Source of the DNA: Pseudaminobacter sp040049255
GTDB taxonomy: Bacteria > Pseudomonadota > Alphaproteobacteria > Rhizobiales > Rhizobiaceae
NCBI RefSeq assembly: GCF_040049255.1
Contig: NZ_JBDZDR010000009.1
Location: forward strand, 1-64,000
Direction of reading: 5' to 3'
Length of the DNA stretch: 64,000 nucleotides
In this document: positions 44,033 to 53,006 of the stretch, in pieces
How positions within the stretch are numbered: position 1 is the first letter of the stretch
Layout of the letters: each line of letters opens with the position of its first letter
The notes under the pieces: generated by a model
What the model saw: only the letters and a program-made list of their open reading frames with translations
Told to the model about the DNA's origin: nothing
Database searches by the model: none
Position numbers and translations under genes: made by a program

Positions 44033-46330
44033 TCAGCACTTGGCTACCCTCATCTCCTCGGCGAAAGGCCACACGGTACTCGACATCGTCCGGATACCGG
44101 AGGCACTCAGCGCCGACCCGAAGAGGAAGCCTTGAACCAGATCCGGCTTGACCTCCAACGACAGGATCTTCAGCTGCTCATATGTCTCGACGCCTTCGAC
44201 CGTCACCGCGAGCCCCAGCGGCCGCGAGAGATTGACGATACCCTTGAGCAAATCGAGCGAGTGGGGATTTTGGGTGACGTCCACCAGGAAGCTGCGGTCG
44301 ATCTTGACCTTGTCGAGCGGCAGCTTGTGCAGATAGCTGAGGCTTGAATAGCCCGTGCCGAAATCGTCGAGCGCGATGCGCACGCCCAGTTGCTTGATCT
44401 CCTCGATGTACTGGCGCGTCTGCGACTTGTCGTCGAGCAGCGCAGTCTCCGTCACCTCGATCTCCAGCCTCCATGGAGCGAGCCCGGAATTGACAAGCGC
44501 GTCGCGTACCTTGTCGACCACATCGCGGCGGCGGAAATCCTTGGCCGAGAGATTGACAGAGACACCGATCGGCGAGGGCCACTTGGCGCATTCGCCGCAC
44601 GCAGCATGCAGCATGAAGGTACTGATGTCCGAGATGATGCCCATCTCTTCTGCCAGCGGGATGAAGACCGCCGGCGAGATTGCGCCAAGATCAGGGTGAT
44701 CCCAGCGGCACAACGCTTCGCAGCTTGCAATCCGCATCGTCTCGATCGCGACGATCGGTTGAAAGACCACGCGCAGGCGCTTTGCCTCAACAGCGCTCCT
44801 GAGGTCGGCTTTCAGGAGTTGCTTGTCACGGAAAGCCGCGTCCATGGCCGATTCGAACAGTCGCCAGCCGTTCTTGCCGAGTTCCTTGGCCTTGTACATC
44901 GCAAGGTCCGCCTTGACGATCATGGCGTCGGCGTCGCTTTCGTTCACGCGCGACAGCACCGCGCCACCGCTGGCCTGGAGGCGCAGCATATGGCCGGCGA
45001 CATCGACATCGCCCTGTAGAATGAGAAAGATCGCGTCCAGCATGGCGGCCATATGGCTCTCATCCTCGACGCGATTGAAGAAGATCATGAATTCGTCGCC
45101 GCCGAAGCGACTTACCTTGACGTCTTCGCTGGCGAGATGGGCCAGCCGTTCCGCCGCTGCGTAAATCAAGCCGTCGCCCACCGGGTGTCCAAGCGTGTCA
45201 TTTACGCTCTTGAAGTCATCAAGGTCGAGGACCGCCAGCGCGCACAGGCGCTCACGGTCGCCCGAGGCCATGCACTCGCCCACGATCTCGTGGAAATAGG
45301 CGCGGTTCGGCAAACCCGTAAGGCTGTCGTAACGGGCCATGGAACGGATCTTCTCTTCGGCCTCGACGCGCTGCGTGACATCCTCGAATGTGATGACACC
45401 GAGTTCCTGGTTTCCGGCGCGTGCCGAAAACTCGTAATGCTGTCCGTTCGTCAAGGAAACGAGGACCTTGCGGTCCCGCCCTTCATGTAGCGCCCGCGTC
45501 AGCTGCACCTCCACGTAGCGGCAGTCCTTCGGTGACAGCAGCCCGCCGGCCACGCCGCGCTTGAGAAGCGAGCGGACCGAACGCCCAAGCAGGGCGTCGG
45601 GAGACTTGAGCGACATCAAATGCGCGGCCTCTGCATTGGCCACCACCACCTTGCCGTTCGGTCCAAGCATGACCAGGCCGTGCGACATGGTGTTCAGCGC
45701 GCGATTGAAACGGCCGGCAATGCGGTTGGCCCGTTTCTCCGCCGAGAGCGCCGTGAACAGAACTTCCCGAACCGTATCGGCATATCTGTGAATCGCCAGC
45801 AGGAAGGGCGCGGAAAGCAGGCCAAGGGTTACGTGGTAGAAGTCGCCGCGCAGAATGAAGCCGAGCGACATCGGGCAGGTCAACGTGATGATCAGGATGA
45901 TCACCATGCGTGGCGAACCATAATTTCGGCCGGCAATGCCGGTCGCGGAGGCCAGCGAGATGCACACCGCGGCAATCTCGGCAAAGGCGTCTTGAGCGGT
46001 GTAGATGGCAACCAGGCAGAACGTGCCCAAGGCGGCGCCGTGCATCGCGCCATAGACGATGTAGCGGTTCTCGTGCCTACGGGCCTCCGCCCGCGTCGTG
46101 ATCGGCGGGAGCTTCCCGAATTTGCGCATGCTCCCGACGCGCAGCAAGCCAACGATCAGAAGGACGAATATGATCGCGAGGAAGGCGGCATTTCCGGTTT
46201 TGGCCCAGGCGAGCGTGATGAGCGCCATCTGGGCGGTAATGCCAATAGCAAGGGTGAAACCGTCGCGAAAAAGGGTTTCCACAAACGGGATATAAATGTC
46301 GTCCGGAAGCTCTTTTTTGCTCGCAGTCAC
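44033..46330 (-). CDS. Membrane GGDEF-EAL protein (cyclic di-GMP turnover)
   Basis: The 765-residue product has five or six helices in residues 15-195, a PAS-like region about 205-310 (NTMSHGLVMLGPNGKVVVAN), a GGDEF domain about 325-490 with intact SRFGGDEFMIFF, and an EAL domain about 510-755. The EAL core reads CEALCRWDHPDLGAISPAVF; ALDDFGTGYSSLSYLHKLP and KIDRSFLVDV are also intact. Both cyclase and phosphodiesterase activity are thus possible. The N-terminal membrane sensor is not a named domain I recognise. Confidence 0.93.
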   Translation of the reverse strand: MTASKKELPDDIYIPFVETLFRDGFTLAIGITAQMALITLAWAKTGNAAFLAIIFVLLIVGLLRVGSMRKFGKLPPITTRAEARRHENRYIVYGAMHGAALGTFCLVAIYTAQDAFAEIAAVCISLASATGIAGRNYGSPRMVIILIITLTCPMSLGFILRGDFYHVTLGLLSAPFLLAIHRYADTVREVLFTALSAEKRANRIAGRFNRALNTMSHGLVMLGPNGKVVVANAEAAHLMSLKSPDALLGRSVRSLLKRGVAGGLLSPKDCRYVEVQLTRALHEGRDRKVLVSLTNGQHYEFSARAGNQELGVITFEDVTQRVEAEEKIRSMARYDSLTGLPNRAYFHEIVGECMASGDRERLCALAVLDLDDFKSVNDTLGHPVGDGLIYAAAERLAHLASEDVKVSRFGGDEFMIFFNRVEDESHMAAMLDAIFLILQGDVDVAGHMLRLQASGGAVLSRVNESDADAMIVKADLAMYKAKELGKNGWRLFESAMDAAFRDKQLLKADLRSAVEAKRLRVVFQPIVAIETMRIASCEALCRWDHPDLGAISPAVFIPLAEEMGIISDISTFMLHAACGECAKWPSPIGVSVNLSAKDFRRRDVVDKVRDALVNSGLAPWRLEIEVTETALLDDKSQTRQYIEEIKQLGVRIALDDFGTGYSSLSYLHKLPLDKVKIDRSFLVDVTQNPHSLDLLKGIVNLSRPLGLAVTVEGVETYEQLKILSLEVKPDLVQGFLFGSALSASGIRTMSSTVWPFAEEMRVAKC

Positions 46331-46372
46331 TTCTGGTTCCCATTTTGGGACCCTAGCAATGCCACAGTCGCC

Positions 46373-49300
46373 TTAAGAAAGACTTATTCCCCGCATGCGC
46401 CGATCAAACCTGGCGAAAGACGCGGTCTTTGCATTAAACCCGGTTCTTCTGCCCCCTGTCACTCCGCCGCCTGCCGGCTCGCCGGCAAGGCGCTCGAGCA
46501 GCCGCGTCCGCTCGCCGGCCGCCTTCGTTGCACTCGCCTTCCTGACATGGCCGTAGCCGCGGATCAGCGCCGGCACCGAAGCGAGTGCCGCTGCCGCGTC
46601 AATCCCGCCAGCCGCGATCGAGCCGCGGATCAGGTCCAGGTCACCCTCATATTGAGACAGCAGCTCGCGCTCCATGCGCCGCTCGGCGGTGTAGCCGAAA
46701 ACGTCGAACGCCGTGCCGCGCAGCCGTTTCAAGGCAGCGAGCACCCGAAAGCCCGTCATCATCCACGGCCCAAAACTCGACTTGCGCGGCTTGCCGTCGG
46801 CGTCGCGGCGGCCGAGGATCGGCGGCGCAAGGTGGAATTCCAACCGGTCGTAGCCCTGGAATTGCGCCGAGAGCTGCCGCGCGAAGGAGCCGTCGGTGTA
46901 GAGCCGCGCGACCTCGTATTCGTCCTTGATCGCCATCAGCTTGAACAGGTTTTTTGCCGCCGCCTCGGTGACGACGGTGGAACCAGGCGAAGCCTTGGTT
47001 TCGGCCGCGCGTAACGCCTCGATGCGGTCACGGTAGCGCTTCGCGTAAGCCGCTTTCTGGTAGGCTGTGAGAAAATCCACCCGTCGCGCGATCATCTCGT
47101 CCAGCGTCCGCGCCGGCTCCACGCTCGCGGCGCTCGCCGGTTGCGCGACCAGCCCGCGCACGAATTCCGGCTCATGCGCCGCGCGCCGGCCCCAGCGGAA
47201 GGCGGCGACGTTCATGGCCACCGCCTGTCCGTTGAGTTCGATTGCCTTTTCGATCGCGTCTGCCGAAAGCGGCAGCCCGCCATTCTGATAGGCAAAGCCG
47301 AGCAGGAACATGTTGGCGCCGAGCGAATTGCCGAACAGCGCGGTGGCGGCGCGTGTGGCGTCGAAGAAGTGTGCATGCGCCTCGCCCGCGGCGTCCCGGA
47401 TCGCCTTCTTCAGCCGCTCTGTCGGCAACGAGAAATCGGCCGAGCGGGTGAATTCGCCCGGCATCACCTCGGCCGTGTTGGCGACGAAGATGGTGTGCCC
47501 CTCGCGCACCGCCGCCAGCACCTTCTTGGCGCCGGAGACGACAAGGTCGCAGCCCAGGATCAGGTCGGCCTTGCCGGCAGAAACGCGGATGGCGTTGATG
47601 TCCTCCGGCGTGTCGGCAATGCGAACATGGGTGAAGACCGAGCCGCCCTTCTGGGCTAGCCCCGCCATGTCGATCATGCCGCAGCCCTTGCCCTCCAGAT
47701 GCGCGGCCATGCCCAGGATCGCGCCGACCGTCACAACGCCGGTGCCGCCGACACCGTCGATGATCGACGACCAGCCGTTTCCGAGCGGGAATGGCTTGGG
47801 CTCCGGCACGCCGGCCAGCGGGTCGGACTTTCCGGCGATACCCTCCGCCTTGCGGATCTTGGCGCCATGCACCGTCACGAAGGAGGGACAGAAACCGTTG
47901 ACGCAGGAAAAATCCTTGTTGCAGCTCGACTGGTCGATCTTGCGCTTGCGGCCGAACTCGGTCTCCACCGGCTGGATCGAGACGCAGTTGGACTGCACGC
48001 CGCAGTCGCCGCAGCCCTCGCACACCAGTTCGTTGATGAAGACCCGCTTGTCCGGATCGGGAAACGTGCCGCGCTTGCGGCGGCGGCGCTTTTCCGCCGC
48101 GCAGGTCTGGTCGTAGAGTAGCACCGACACGCCCTTGACCTCGCGCAACTCGCGCTGCACCCGGTCGAGGTCGTCGCGGTGATGAATGGTCGCGCCGGCG
48201 GGGAACTCGACGCGGCCAGCATATTTGCCCGGCTCGTCCGTCACCACGGCGATGCGGTCGACGCCCTCGGCGCGCACCTGCCGCGCGATCATGTCCACCG
48301 TCAGCCCGCCCTCATGCGGCTGGCCGCCGGTCATGGCGACGGCGTCGTTGTAGAGGATCTTGTAGGTGATGTTGGCGCCGGCCGCTACCGCGAAGCGGAT
48401 TGCCAGCGTGCCGGAATGGTTGTAGGTGCCGTCGCCGAGATTCTGGAAGATGTGCTGGCGCTTGGAGAACGGCGCCTGGCCGATCCACTGCGCGCCCTCG
48501 CCGCCCATGGCGGTGAAGCCCACCGTCGAACGGTCCATCCACAGCGCCATGAAATGGCAGCCGATGCCGGCGGCAGCGAGCGAGCCCTCCGGCACCTTGG
48601 TCGAGGAATTGTGCGGGCAGCCCGAGCAGAAGAACGGCGTGCGCCCGCCCACATCCTTCGTGTCGGCCAGCATCGCCTGGAACTGGCGCAGCCGGCTGAC
48701 GTGGGCGGCGATCTCCTCCGAAGGCCCGATCACTTTCAGGATGCGCTCGCCCAGTGCAATGGCGATGTCGTTGGGGTCGAGCGCGCCCTTGGCCGGGAAC
48801 AACCAGCCGCCGCGCTCGTCCTTCTTGCCGATGACGATGGGCTGGGTGGCGGTGTTGTAGAGGTTTTCGCGCACCTGCACCTCGATCAGCGAGCGCTTTT
48901 CCTCCACCACGATCACGGTTTCCAGCCCGCGCACGAAGTCGGCGATGTGCTCCAGATCGAGCGGCCAGGGGCAGCCTACCTTGAACAGCCGCACGCCCAG
49001 CTCGTTGGCGCGCTTCTCGTCGACGCCGATGTCATCCAGCGCCTGGCGCACATCGAGATAGCTCTTGCCCACGGTGATGATGCCGAGCCTGGCCTGGGAG
49101 CCGCCGGAATAGACGATGCGGTTGAGATTGTTGGCGCGGATGAAGGCGCTGGCCGCCGCGCGCTTGTATTCGTGCAGGCGCGCCTCCTGGCCAAGCTGGT
49201 CAAGCTCGTTGCGGATGTTCAGGCCGCCCGGAGGCATGTCGAACTCGGGCAGCACGATGTTCAGCCGGTCGAGCGAGGCGTCCACCGAGGCCGTCGATTC

Positions 49301-49918
49301 GATGTTGTCCTTCACGCATTTGATCGCCGCCCAGGTGCCCGAGAAGCGCGACATGGCGTAGCCGTAGAGGCCGTAGTCGATCAGTTCCTGCACGCCGGCC
49401 GGATTGAGGATCGGCATCATGGTGTCGATGAACAGGAATTCCGTCGCATGCGCGTTGGTGGAGGATTCGGCCATGTGGTCGTCGCCCATCAGGGCGAGCG
49501 CGCCGCCATGCCTGGACGAGCCGGCCAGGTTCGCGTGGCGAAACACGTCGCCGGAGCGGTCCACCCCGGGCCCCTTGCCATACCAGAGCGCAAACACCCC
49601 GTCATGCGTGCCCTCGCCCAGCAATTCGGCCTGCTGCGCGCCCCAGCAGGCGGTAGCCGCCAGCTCTTCGTTGAGGCCGGGTTCGAAGACGATGTCGGAT
49701 TGCTTGAGCTGCGCCCTCGCCTTCCACAGTTGCATGTCGAGCCCGCCCAGCGGCGAGCCGCGATAGCCCGAAACGAAACCTGCCGTGTTCAGCCCCGCGC
49801 GGCGGTCGCGCTCGCGCTGCATCAGCAGCATCCGCACCACGGCCTGCGCCCCGGAAAGGAAGACGCGTTCCTTGCCAAGGTCGAATTTGTCATCGAGCGC
49901 GACGTCGTGCAGCGTCAT
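46373..49918 (-). CDS. Indolepyruvate:ferredoxin oxidoreductase, fused alpha/beta type
   Basis: This enzyme decarboxylates aryl or branched 2-oxoacids to acyl-CoA with ferredoxin or another acceptor. The 1181-residue product has a pyrimidine-binding first domain (GFVSGYRGSPLGGLDMQL), a TPP-binding part (LGDGTYNHSGTLAIRFAVAA), a cysteine cluster (CEGCGDCGVQSNC, SSCNKDFSCVNGFCP) for iron-sulfur centres, and a gamma-type domain (IIDGVGGTGVVTVGAILG). The last 200 residues are the family's C-terminal extension. The ATG at 49918 follows AAAGGAACG; the frame extends 73 codons further without coding signs. Such large aerobic versions are common in proteobacteria that degrade aromatic amino acids. Confidence 0.93.
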   Translation of the reverse strand: MTLHDVALDDKFDLGKERVFLSGAQAVVRMLLMQRERDRRAGLNTAGFVSGYRGSPLGGLDMQLWKARAQLKQSDIVFEPGLNEELAATACWGAQQAELLGEGTHDGVFALWYGKGPGVDRSGDVFRHANLAGSSRHGGALALMGDDHMAESSTNAHATEFLFIDTMMPILNPAGVQELIDYGLYGYAMSRFSGTWAAIKCVKDNIESTASVDASLDRLNIVLPEFDMPPGGLNIRNELDQLGQEARLHEYKRAAASAFIRANNLNRIVYSGGSQARLGIITVGKSYLDVRQALDDIGVDEKRANELGVRLFKVGCPWPLDLEHIADFVRGLETVIVVEEKRSLIEVQVRENLYNTATQPIVIGKKDERGGWLFPAKGALDPNDIAIALGERILKVIGPSEEIAAHVSRLRQFQAMLADTKDVGGRTPFFCSGCPHNSSTKVPEGSLAAAGIGCHFMALWMDRSTVGFTAMGGEGAQWIGQAPFSKRQHIFQNLGDGTYNHSGTLAIRFAVAAGANITYKILYNDAVAMTGGQPHEGGLTVDMIARQVRAEGVDRIAVVTDEPGKYAGRVEFPAGATIHHRDDLDRVQRELREVKGVSVLLYDQTCAAEKRRRRKRGTFPDPDKRVFINELVCEGCGDCGVQSNCVSIQPVETEFGRKRKIDQSSCNKDFSCVNGFCPSFVTVHGAKIRKAEGIAGKSDPLAGVPEPKPFPLGNGWSSIIDGVGGTGVVTVGAILGMAAHLEGKGCGMIDMAGLAQKGGSVFTHVRIADTPEDINAIRVSAGKADLILGCDLVVSGAKKVLAAVREGHTIFVANTAEVMPGEFTRSADFSLPTERLKKAIRDAAGEAHAHFFDATRAATALFGNSLGANMFLLGFAYQNGGLPLSADAIEKAIELNGQAVAMNVAAFRWGRRAAHEPEFVRGLVAQPASAASVEPARTLDEMIARRVDFLTAYQKAAYAKRYRDRIEALRAAETKASPGSTVVTEAAAKNLFKLMAIKDEYEVARLYTDGSFARQLSAQFQGYDRLEFHLAPPILGRRDADGKPRKSSFGPWMMTGFRVLAALKRLRGTAFDVFGYTAERRMERELLSQYEGDLDLIRGSIAAGGIDAAAALASVPALIRGYGHVRKASATKAAGERTRLLERLAGEPAGGGVTGGRRTGFNAKTASFARFDRRMRGISLS

Positions 49919-50118
49919 CAGGCGTTCCTTTGCGGAAGCGGCCGGCGAATCGGGGCGCCAGCATTCAGACAGACTGGACCAGAGCTGCGCTCCCGGAAAG
50001 TCCATTGAAGCGAAGCACCTCCGGCGTGAAAGCGCAAGGGTGGCGCCAGGCCTGGCTTGCGCGCACGCACAGGGAATTGTCCCATCGCAGGCATTCTCAT
50101 GGCCTCTCTTGTTGCCCG

Positions 50119-50643
50119 TCAGTTCGCGCCGGGACAAGTCACCTCACGCCCGCCGGGCAGCCTGCCGTCCGGGTGGCCGGCCAGTTCCGGGTTGGGCTCG
50201 TAGCCCGGCCCGACAACCAGCGGCCGGTCGGGCAGCATGCTCTGGTCCTGCGAAGAGACCATGGTGGTCTCGATCTCCTGCAGCAGCGCGCCATCCTGCC
50301 CCTCGATGCGGATCGACACCTTGTAGGGTCGGTCCTTCACCACGCATTCCAGTGGCGGGCTCTCGATGGTCACCTTCTTGTGTTCCGGAAAAAGCTTCTG
50401 GCGCACCACCAGCGGCGCGCCGCCGGCCGGGTTTTCGAAGGTCGTCACCGCAATCTGACCCTCGCCGATGGGCTGGATCGGATTCAGCGTCACCAGATAG
50501 TTCACCGTCGCAACGCGGTAGTTGAACACCATCAGCCGCCCTGAAACCTCGAACAGCCTGCCGGTGTCGCGGCATGCGCCCAGCAGCAACGGCGCCAGCA
50601 GGATGGAGGCCAGAACGGGGCGGATGCGCGCATGCTCAAACAT
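50119..50643 (-). CDS. Putative lipoprotein, unknown function
   Basis: The 174-residue product starts MFEHARIRPVLASILLAPLL with lipobox LLGAC (cysteine 24). The mature part is predicted beta-rich (YRVATVNYLVTLNPIQPIGE) and ends in a Pro/Gly-rich segment. AAGGAGG precedes the ATG at 50643. The start overlaps the end of the CGNR gene by eight bases, so they are co-translated. No known family is recognised. Confidence 0.75.
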   Translation of the reverse strand: MFEHARIRPVLASILLAPLLLGACRDTGRLFEVSGRLMVFNYRVATVNYLVTLNPIQPIGEGQIAVTTFENPAGGAPLVVRQKLFPEHKKVTIESPPLECVVKDRPYKVSIRIEGQDGALLQEIETTMVSSQDQSMLPDRPLVVGPGYEPNPELAGHPDGRLPGGREVTCPGAN

Positions 50644-51238
50644 GGGAAACCTCCTCCTTGTGGCGACGGTAGTGGCGCCTGGCCTTCTGGCGGTTGCCGC
50701 ACACCGCCATGTCGCACCACAGGCGGCTGGCATTGCGGCTGCGGTCGACGAACAGCCAGTTGCAGTTGGGGCAGATCCGCAGCCGGCGCAGATTGTCGGC
50801 TGAAAGCAGCGACAGCGCCGAGACCGCAAGTGCGGCCTCAAGCGCCAGCGGCTTACCGGGATCGCCGAATGGCTTTTCCGGCGTTCCGACATGCTCCTTG
50901 TGCCGCGCCAGCCCGTCGGCGCAGGCGCGCAGGAATTCAGGCAGGTGGGCCGTCTCCACGCCGCCGCTCAACGCCGCATGGCGGAACAGCCGGTCCGTCG
51001 CCTCTCGAATGGCCAGCACCTCGGGCAGCACCGCCTCAGCGTCGCTGACGACGAGTTGCCGCGCGCCCAGTTCGCCGGCACGGAAGCCGGTCGCGGCCGC
51101 CGCAAAGCGGGGCAACTCGGTCGCCTGCGCAAAGCGGTCGAAACAGCGCTCCGGATCGCCACGCAGCACCACCGTGTTGGCGACGTCGAGCGCCAGCACG
51201 CCGCCGGAGAAGCGATGTCTCGTCCATGCAACTGCCAT
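50636..51238 (-). CDS. CGNR zinc-finger regulator with ABATE domain
   Basis: This is a likely stress- or ligand-responsive DNA-binding protein. The 200-residue product has an N-terminal ABATE domain (residues about 10-130; GVLALDVANTVVLRG) and a C-terminal CGNR zinc finger (ICPNCNWLFVDRSRN, WCDMAVCGNRQKARRH) with four cysteines. The ATG at 51238 sits about five bases after a long operator, and no ribosome-binding site is visible, so it may be leaderless. It is divergent from the LivH-type permease. Confidence 0.85.
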   Translation of the reverse strand: MAVAWTRHRFSGGVLALDVANTVVLRGDPERCFDRFAQATELPRFAAAATGFRAGELGARQLVVSDAEAVLPEVLAIREATDRLFRHAALSGGVETAHLPEFLRACADGLARHKEHVGTPEKPFGDPGKPLALEAALAVSALSLLSADNLRRLRICPNCNWLFVDRSRNASRLWCDMAVCGNRQKARRHYRRHKEEVSHV

Positions 51239-51241
51239 GGC

Positions 51242-51283
51242 AAAAATCTAACCTGTTAATGGCCTTTGACAAGTTAGATTTTT
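51242..51283. promoter_or_regulatory. Long dyad operator between CGNR regulator and permease genes
   Basis: AAAAATCTAACCTGTTAA (51242-51259) and TTGACAAGTTAGATTTTT (51266-51283) form an 18-base inverted repeat with only two mismatches around TGGCCT. A TTGACA -35 box lies within the right arm for the permease. TTGTCA plus TAGATT on the minus strand form a promoter for the CGNR gene. Binding would thus control both genes. Confidence 0.8.
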
Positions 51284-51333
51284 CGAAGCAACCTTCATCT
51301 CATGCCGCACGGTGCGCGGCGAGCGGGCTGCCC

Positions 51334-52269
51334 ATGCTCTATTTCTTCCAGCAGTTCCTGAACGGCCTGCACATGGGCGCGCTCTATGCGCTGCTGGCCT
51401 TCGGCTATGTGTTGGTCAACGGCGTGCTCCACCGCACCAACCTTGCCCACGGCGCGATCTTTGCCTTCGGCGGCCAGACCATGATCCTCATTGCGGTCTT
51501 CGGCTGGCAGGTGCTGTGGATGACGCTGCCGACGACGATCGCCTTCGCCATCGCCGCCACCTTTGCCTATGCGGCGCTTGTCGGCTTCGTCCTGTCGCGC
51601 AACGTCTTTGAGCCGCTGGCCAAAAGTTCGCCCAACGCCATAGTCGTCGCCACGCTCGGCGTGCTCCTGTTCCTCACCGAGCTTGCCCGCATCTCCGCCC
51701 AAACGCATGATTTCTGGCTGCCGCCGCTGCTTTCCATGCCGGTAGTCTTCGCGGAAGGCGCCGGATACAAGGCCACGCTCACCGTCATCCAACTGCTCGA
51801 CTGCGCCATCATCGTCGTCGTGCTGGCAGCGTCCGGCTTCGTCCTCGCCCGCTCGCGCTTCGGGCGCGACTGGCGCGCCGTCTCCGACGATCCGGCCGCG
51901 GCCGCCATGTGCGGCGTCGACACGCGCTTCGTCTTTCGCGGCGCGGTGCTGGCCGGCGCGCTGACTGCCGCGCTCGCCGGCATGCTGGCGGCGCTGCATT
52001 TCGGCAATATCGGCTTTGGCAGCGGCCTCGTCTTCGGCCTGAAGGTCCTGTTCGTCACCGCTGTCGGCGGCTATCGCTCTCCGGTACGCGCCGCGCTCGG
52101 CGCCCTCGGCTTCGGCATCGCCGAGTCGCTGTGGAGCGGCTATTTCCCCATCGAATGGCGCGACGCCTGGATGTTCCTGCTGCTGTCGGCCATGCTGGTG
52201 CTGCGTTTTTCCGGCCGGGACACGCTGCAATCCTCCCGCCCAGATTTCCAGGGTTTTCCTCAACGGTAG
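51334..52269 (+). CDS. LivH-type branched-chain amino acid ABC permease (orphan)
   Basis: This is an inner-membrane channel subunit of the Liv class. The 311-residue product starts MLYFFQQFLNGLHMGALYAL, with about nine helices and motifs VLHRTNLAHGAIFAFGGQ, FGRDWRAVSDDPAAAAMCGV and KVLFVTAVGG. Its LivM, LivG/F and LivJ partners are not adjacent. The ATG has only a weak GAGCGGG upstream. It is divergent from the CGNR regulator across the shared operator. Confidence 0.85.
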   Translation: MLYFFQQFLNGLHMGALYALLAFGYVLVNGVLHRTNLAHGAIFAFGGQTMILIAVFGWQVLWMTLPTTIAFAIAATFAYAALVGFVLSRNVFEPLAKSSPNAIVVATLGVLLFLTELARISAQTHDFWLPPLLSMPVVFAEGAGYKATLTVIQLLDCAIIVVVLAASGFVLARSRFGRDWRAVSDDPAAAAMCGVDTRFVFRGAVLAGALTAALAGMLAALHFGNIGFGSGLVFGLKVLFVTAVGGYRSPVRAALGALGFGIAESLWSGYFPIEWRDAWMFLLLSAMLVLRFSGRDTLQSSRPDFQGFPQR

Positions 52270-52421
52270 GAGCCTGAAACGCCGGATTTCCCGGCAAAGC
52301 CGACATGGCCCCACCCGAAAACTGTGCCGCGCGTTGTTGACGCGCAGCCGCCGCTCATCTTACCGATGAGCACAAGGAGCCGTCGGGAGGGAAACGAACG
52401 GCACCACCGAGGAGGAACCGC

Positions 52422-53006
52422 ATGGCAGCGCTGCTTGCTCTCTCCAGAGCCATAGATCGTGTCAATGAAGTCATAGGTCGATGGGTCGCCTGGCTCATCC
52501 TTTTGGCAGTGCTGATCAGCGCCGCCAACGCCATCGTCCGCAAGACCTTCAACATCTCGTCCAACGCCTGGCTGGAGCTGCAATGGTACCTCTTCGGCGC
52601 AGCCTTCCTGCTCGCCGCGGCCTATACGCTGAAGCAGAACGAGCACATCCGCATCGATGTGGTCTACGGCATGTTCTCGCGCCGGGTGCAGCACTGGATC
52701 GATCTGCTCGGGCACGTCTTCTTCCTGATGCCGTTCACCATCCTGATGATCTGCTATTTCGTGCCCTATGTGAGCCTGTCGGTCCGCTCCGGAGAAATGT
52801 CCTCCAGCGCCGGCGGCCTGATCCTCTGGCCGGCCAAGGCGCTGCTGCTGATCGGCTTCGTGCAGCTTGGTTTCCAGGGCGTTTCCGAGATCATCAAGAA
52901 GATCGCCGTGATGCGCGGTGACATCGACGACCCGAACCCCTTCATTTCCGCACACGAGCAGGCTGAGCTCGAGGGCAAGGCTCTCACCGAGGAGGTGCGC
53001 CCATGA
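52422..53006 (+). CDS. TRAP transporter small permease (TakQ-like)
   Basis: The 194-residue four-helix subunit starts MAALLALSRAIDRVNEVIGR, with FNISSNAWLELQWYLFGAAF and EHIRIDVVYGMFSRR as family blocks. GAGGAGGAA precedes the ATG. The large permease gene begins inside its stop (ATGA). Its binding protein is probably the convergent gene 1.9 kb downstream. Confidence 0.9.
   Translation: MAALLALSRAIDRVNEVIGRWVAWLILLAVLISAANAIVRKTFNISSNAWLELQWYLFGAAFLLAAAYTLKQNEHIRIDVVYGMFSRRVQHWIDLLGHVFFLMPFTILMICYFVPYVSLSVRSGEMSSSAGGLILWPAKALLLIGFVQLGFQGVSEIIKKIAVMRGDIDDPNPFISAHEQAELEGKALTEEVRP

Noticed and set aside
49919..50137. 73-residue N-terminal extension of the oxidoreductase
   Set aside because: It has no family similarity and no ribosome site, while AAAGGAACG precedes the ATG at 49918.
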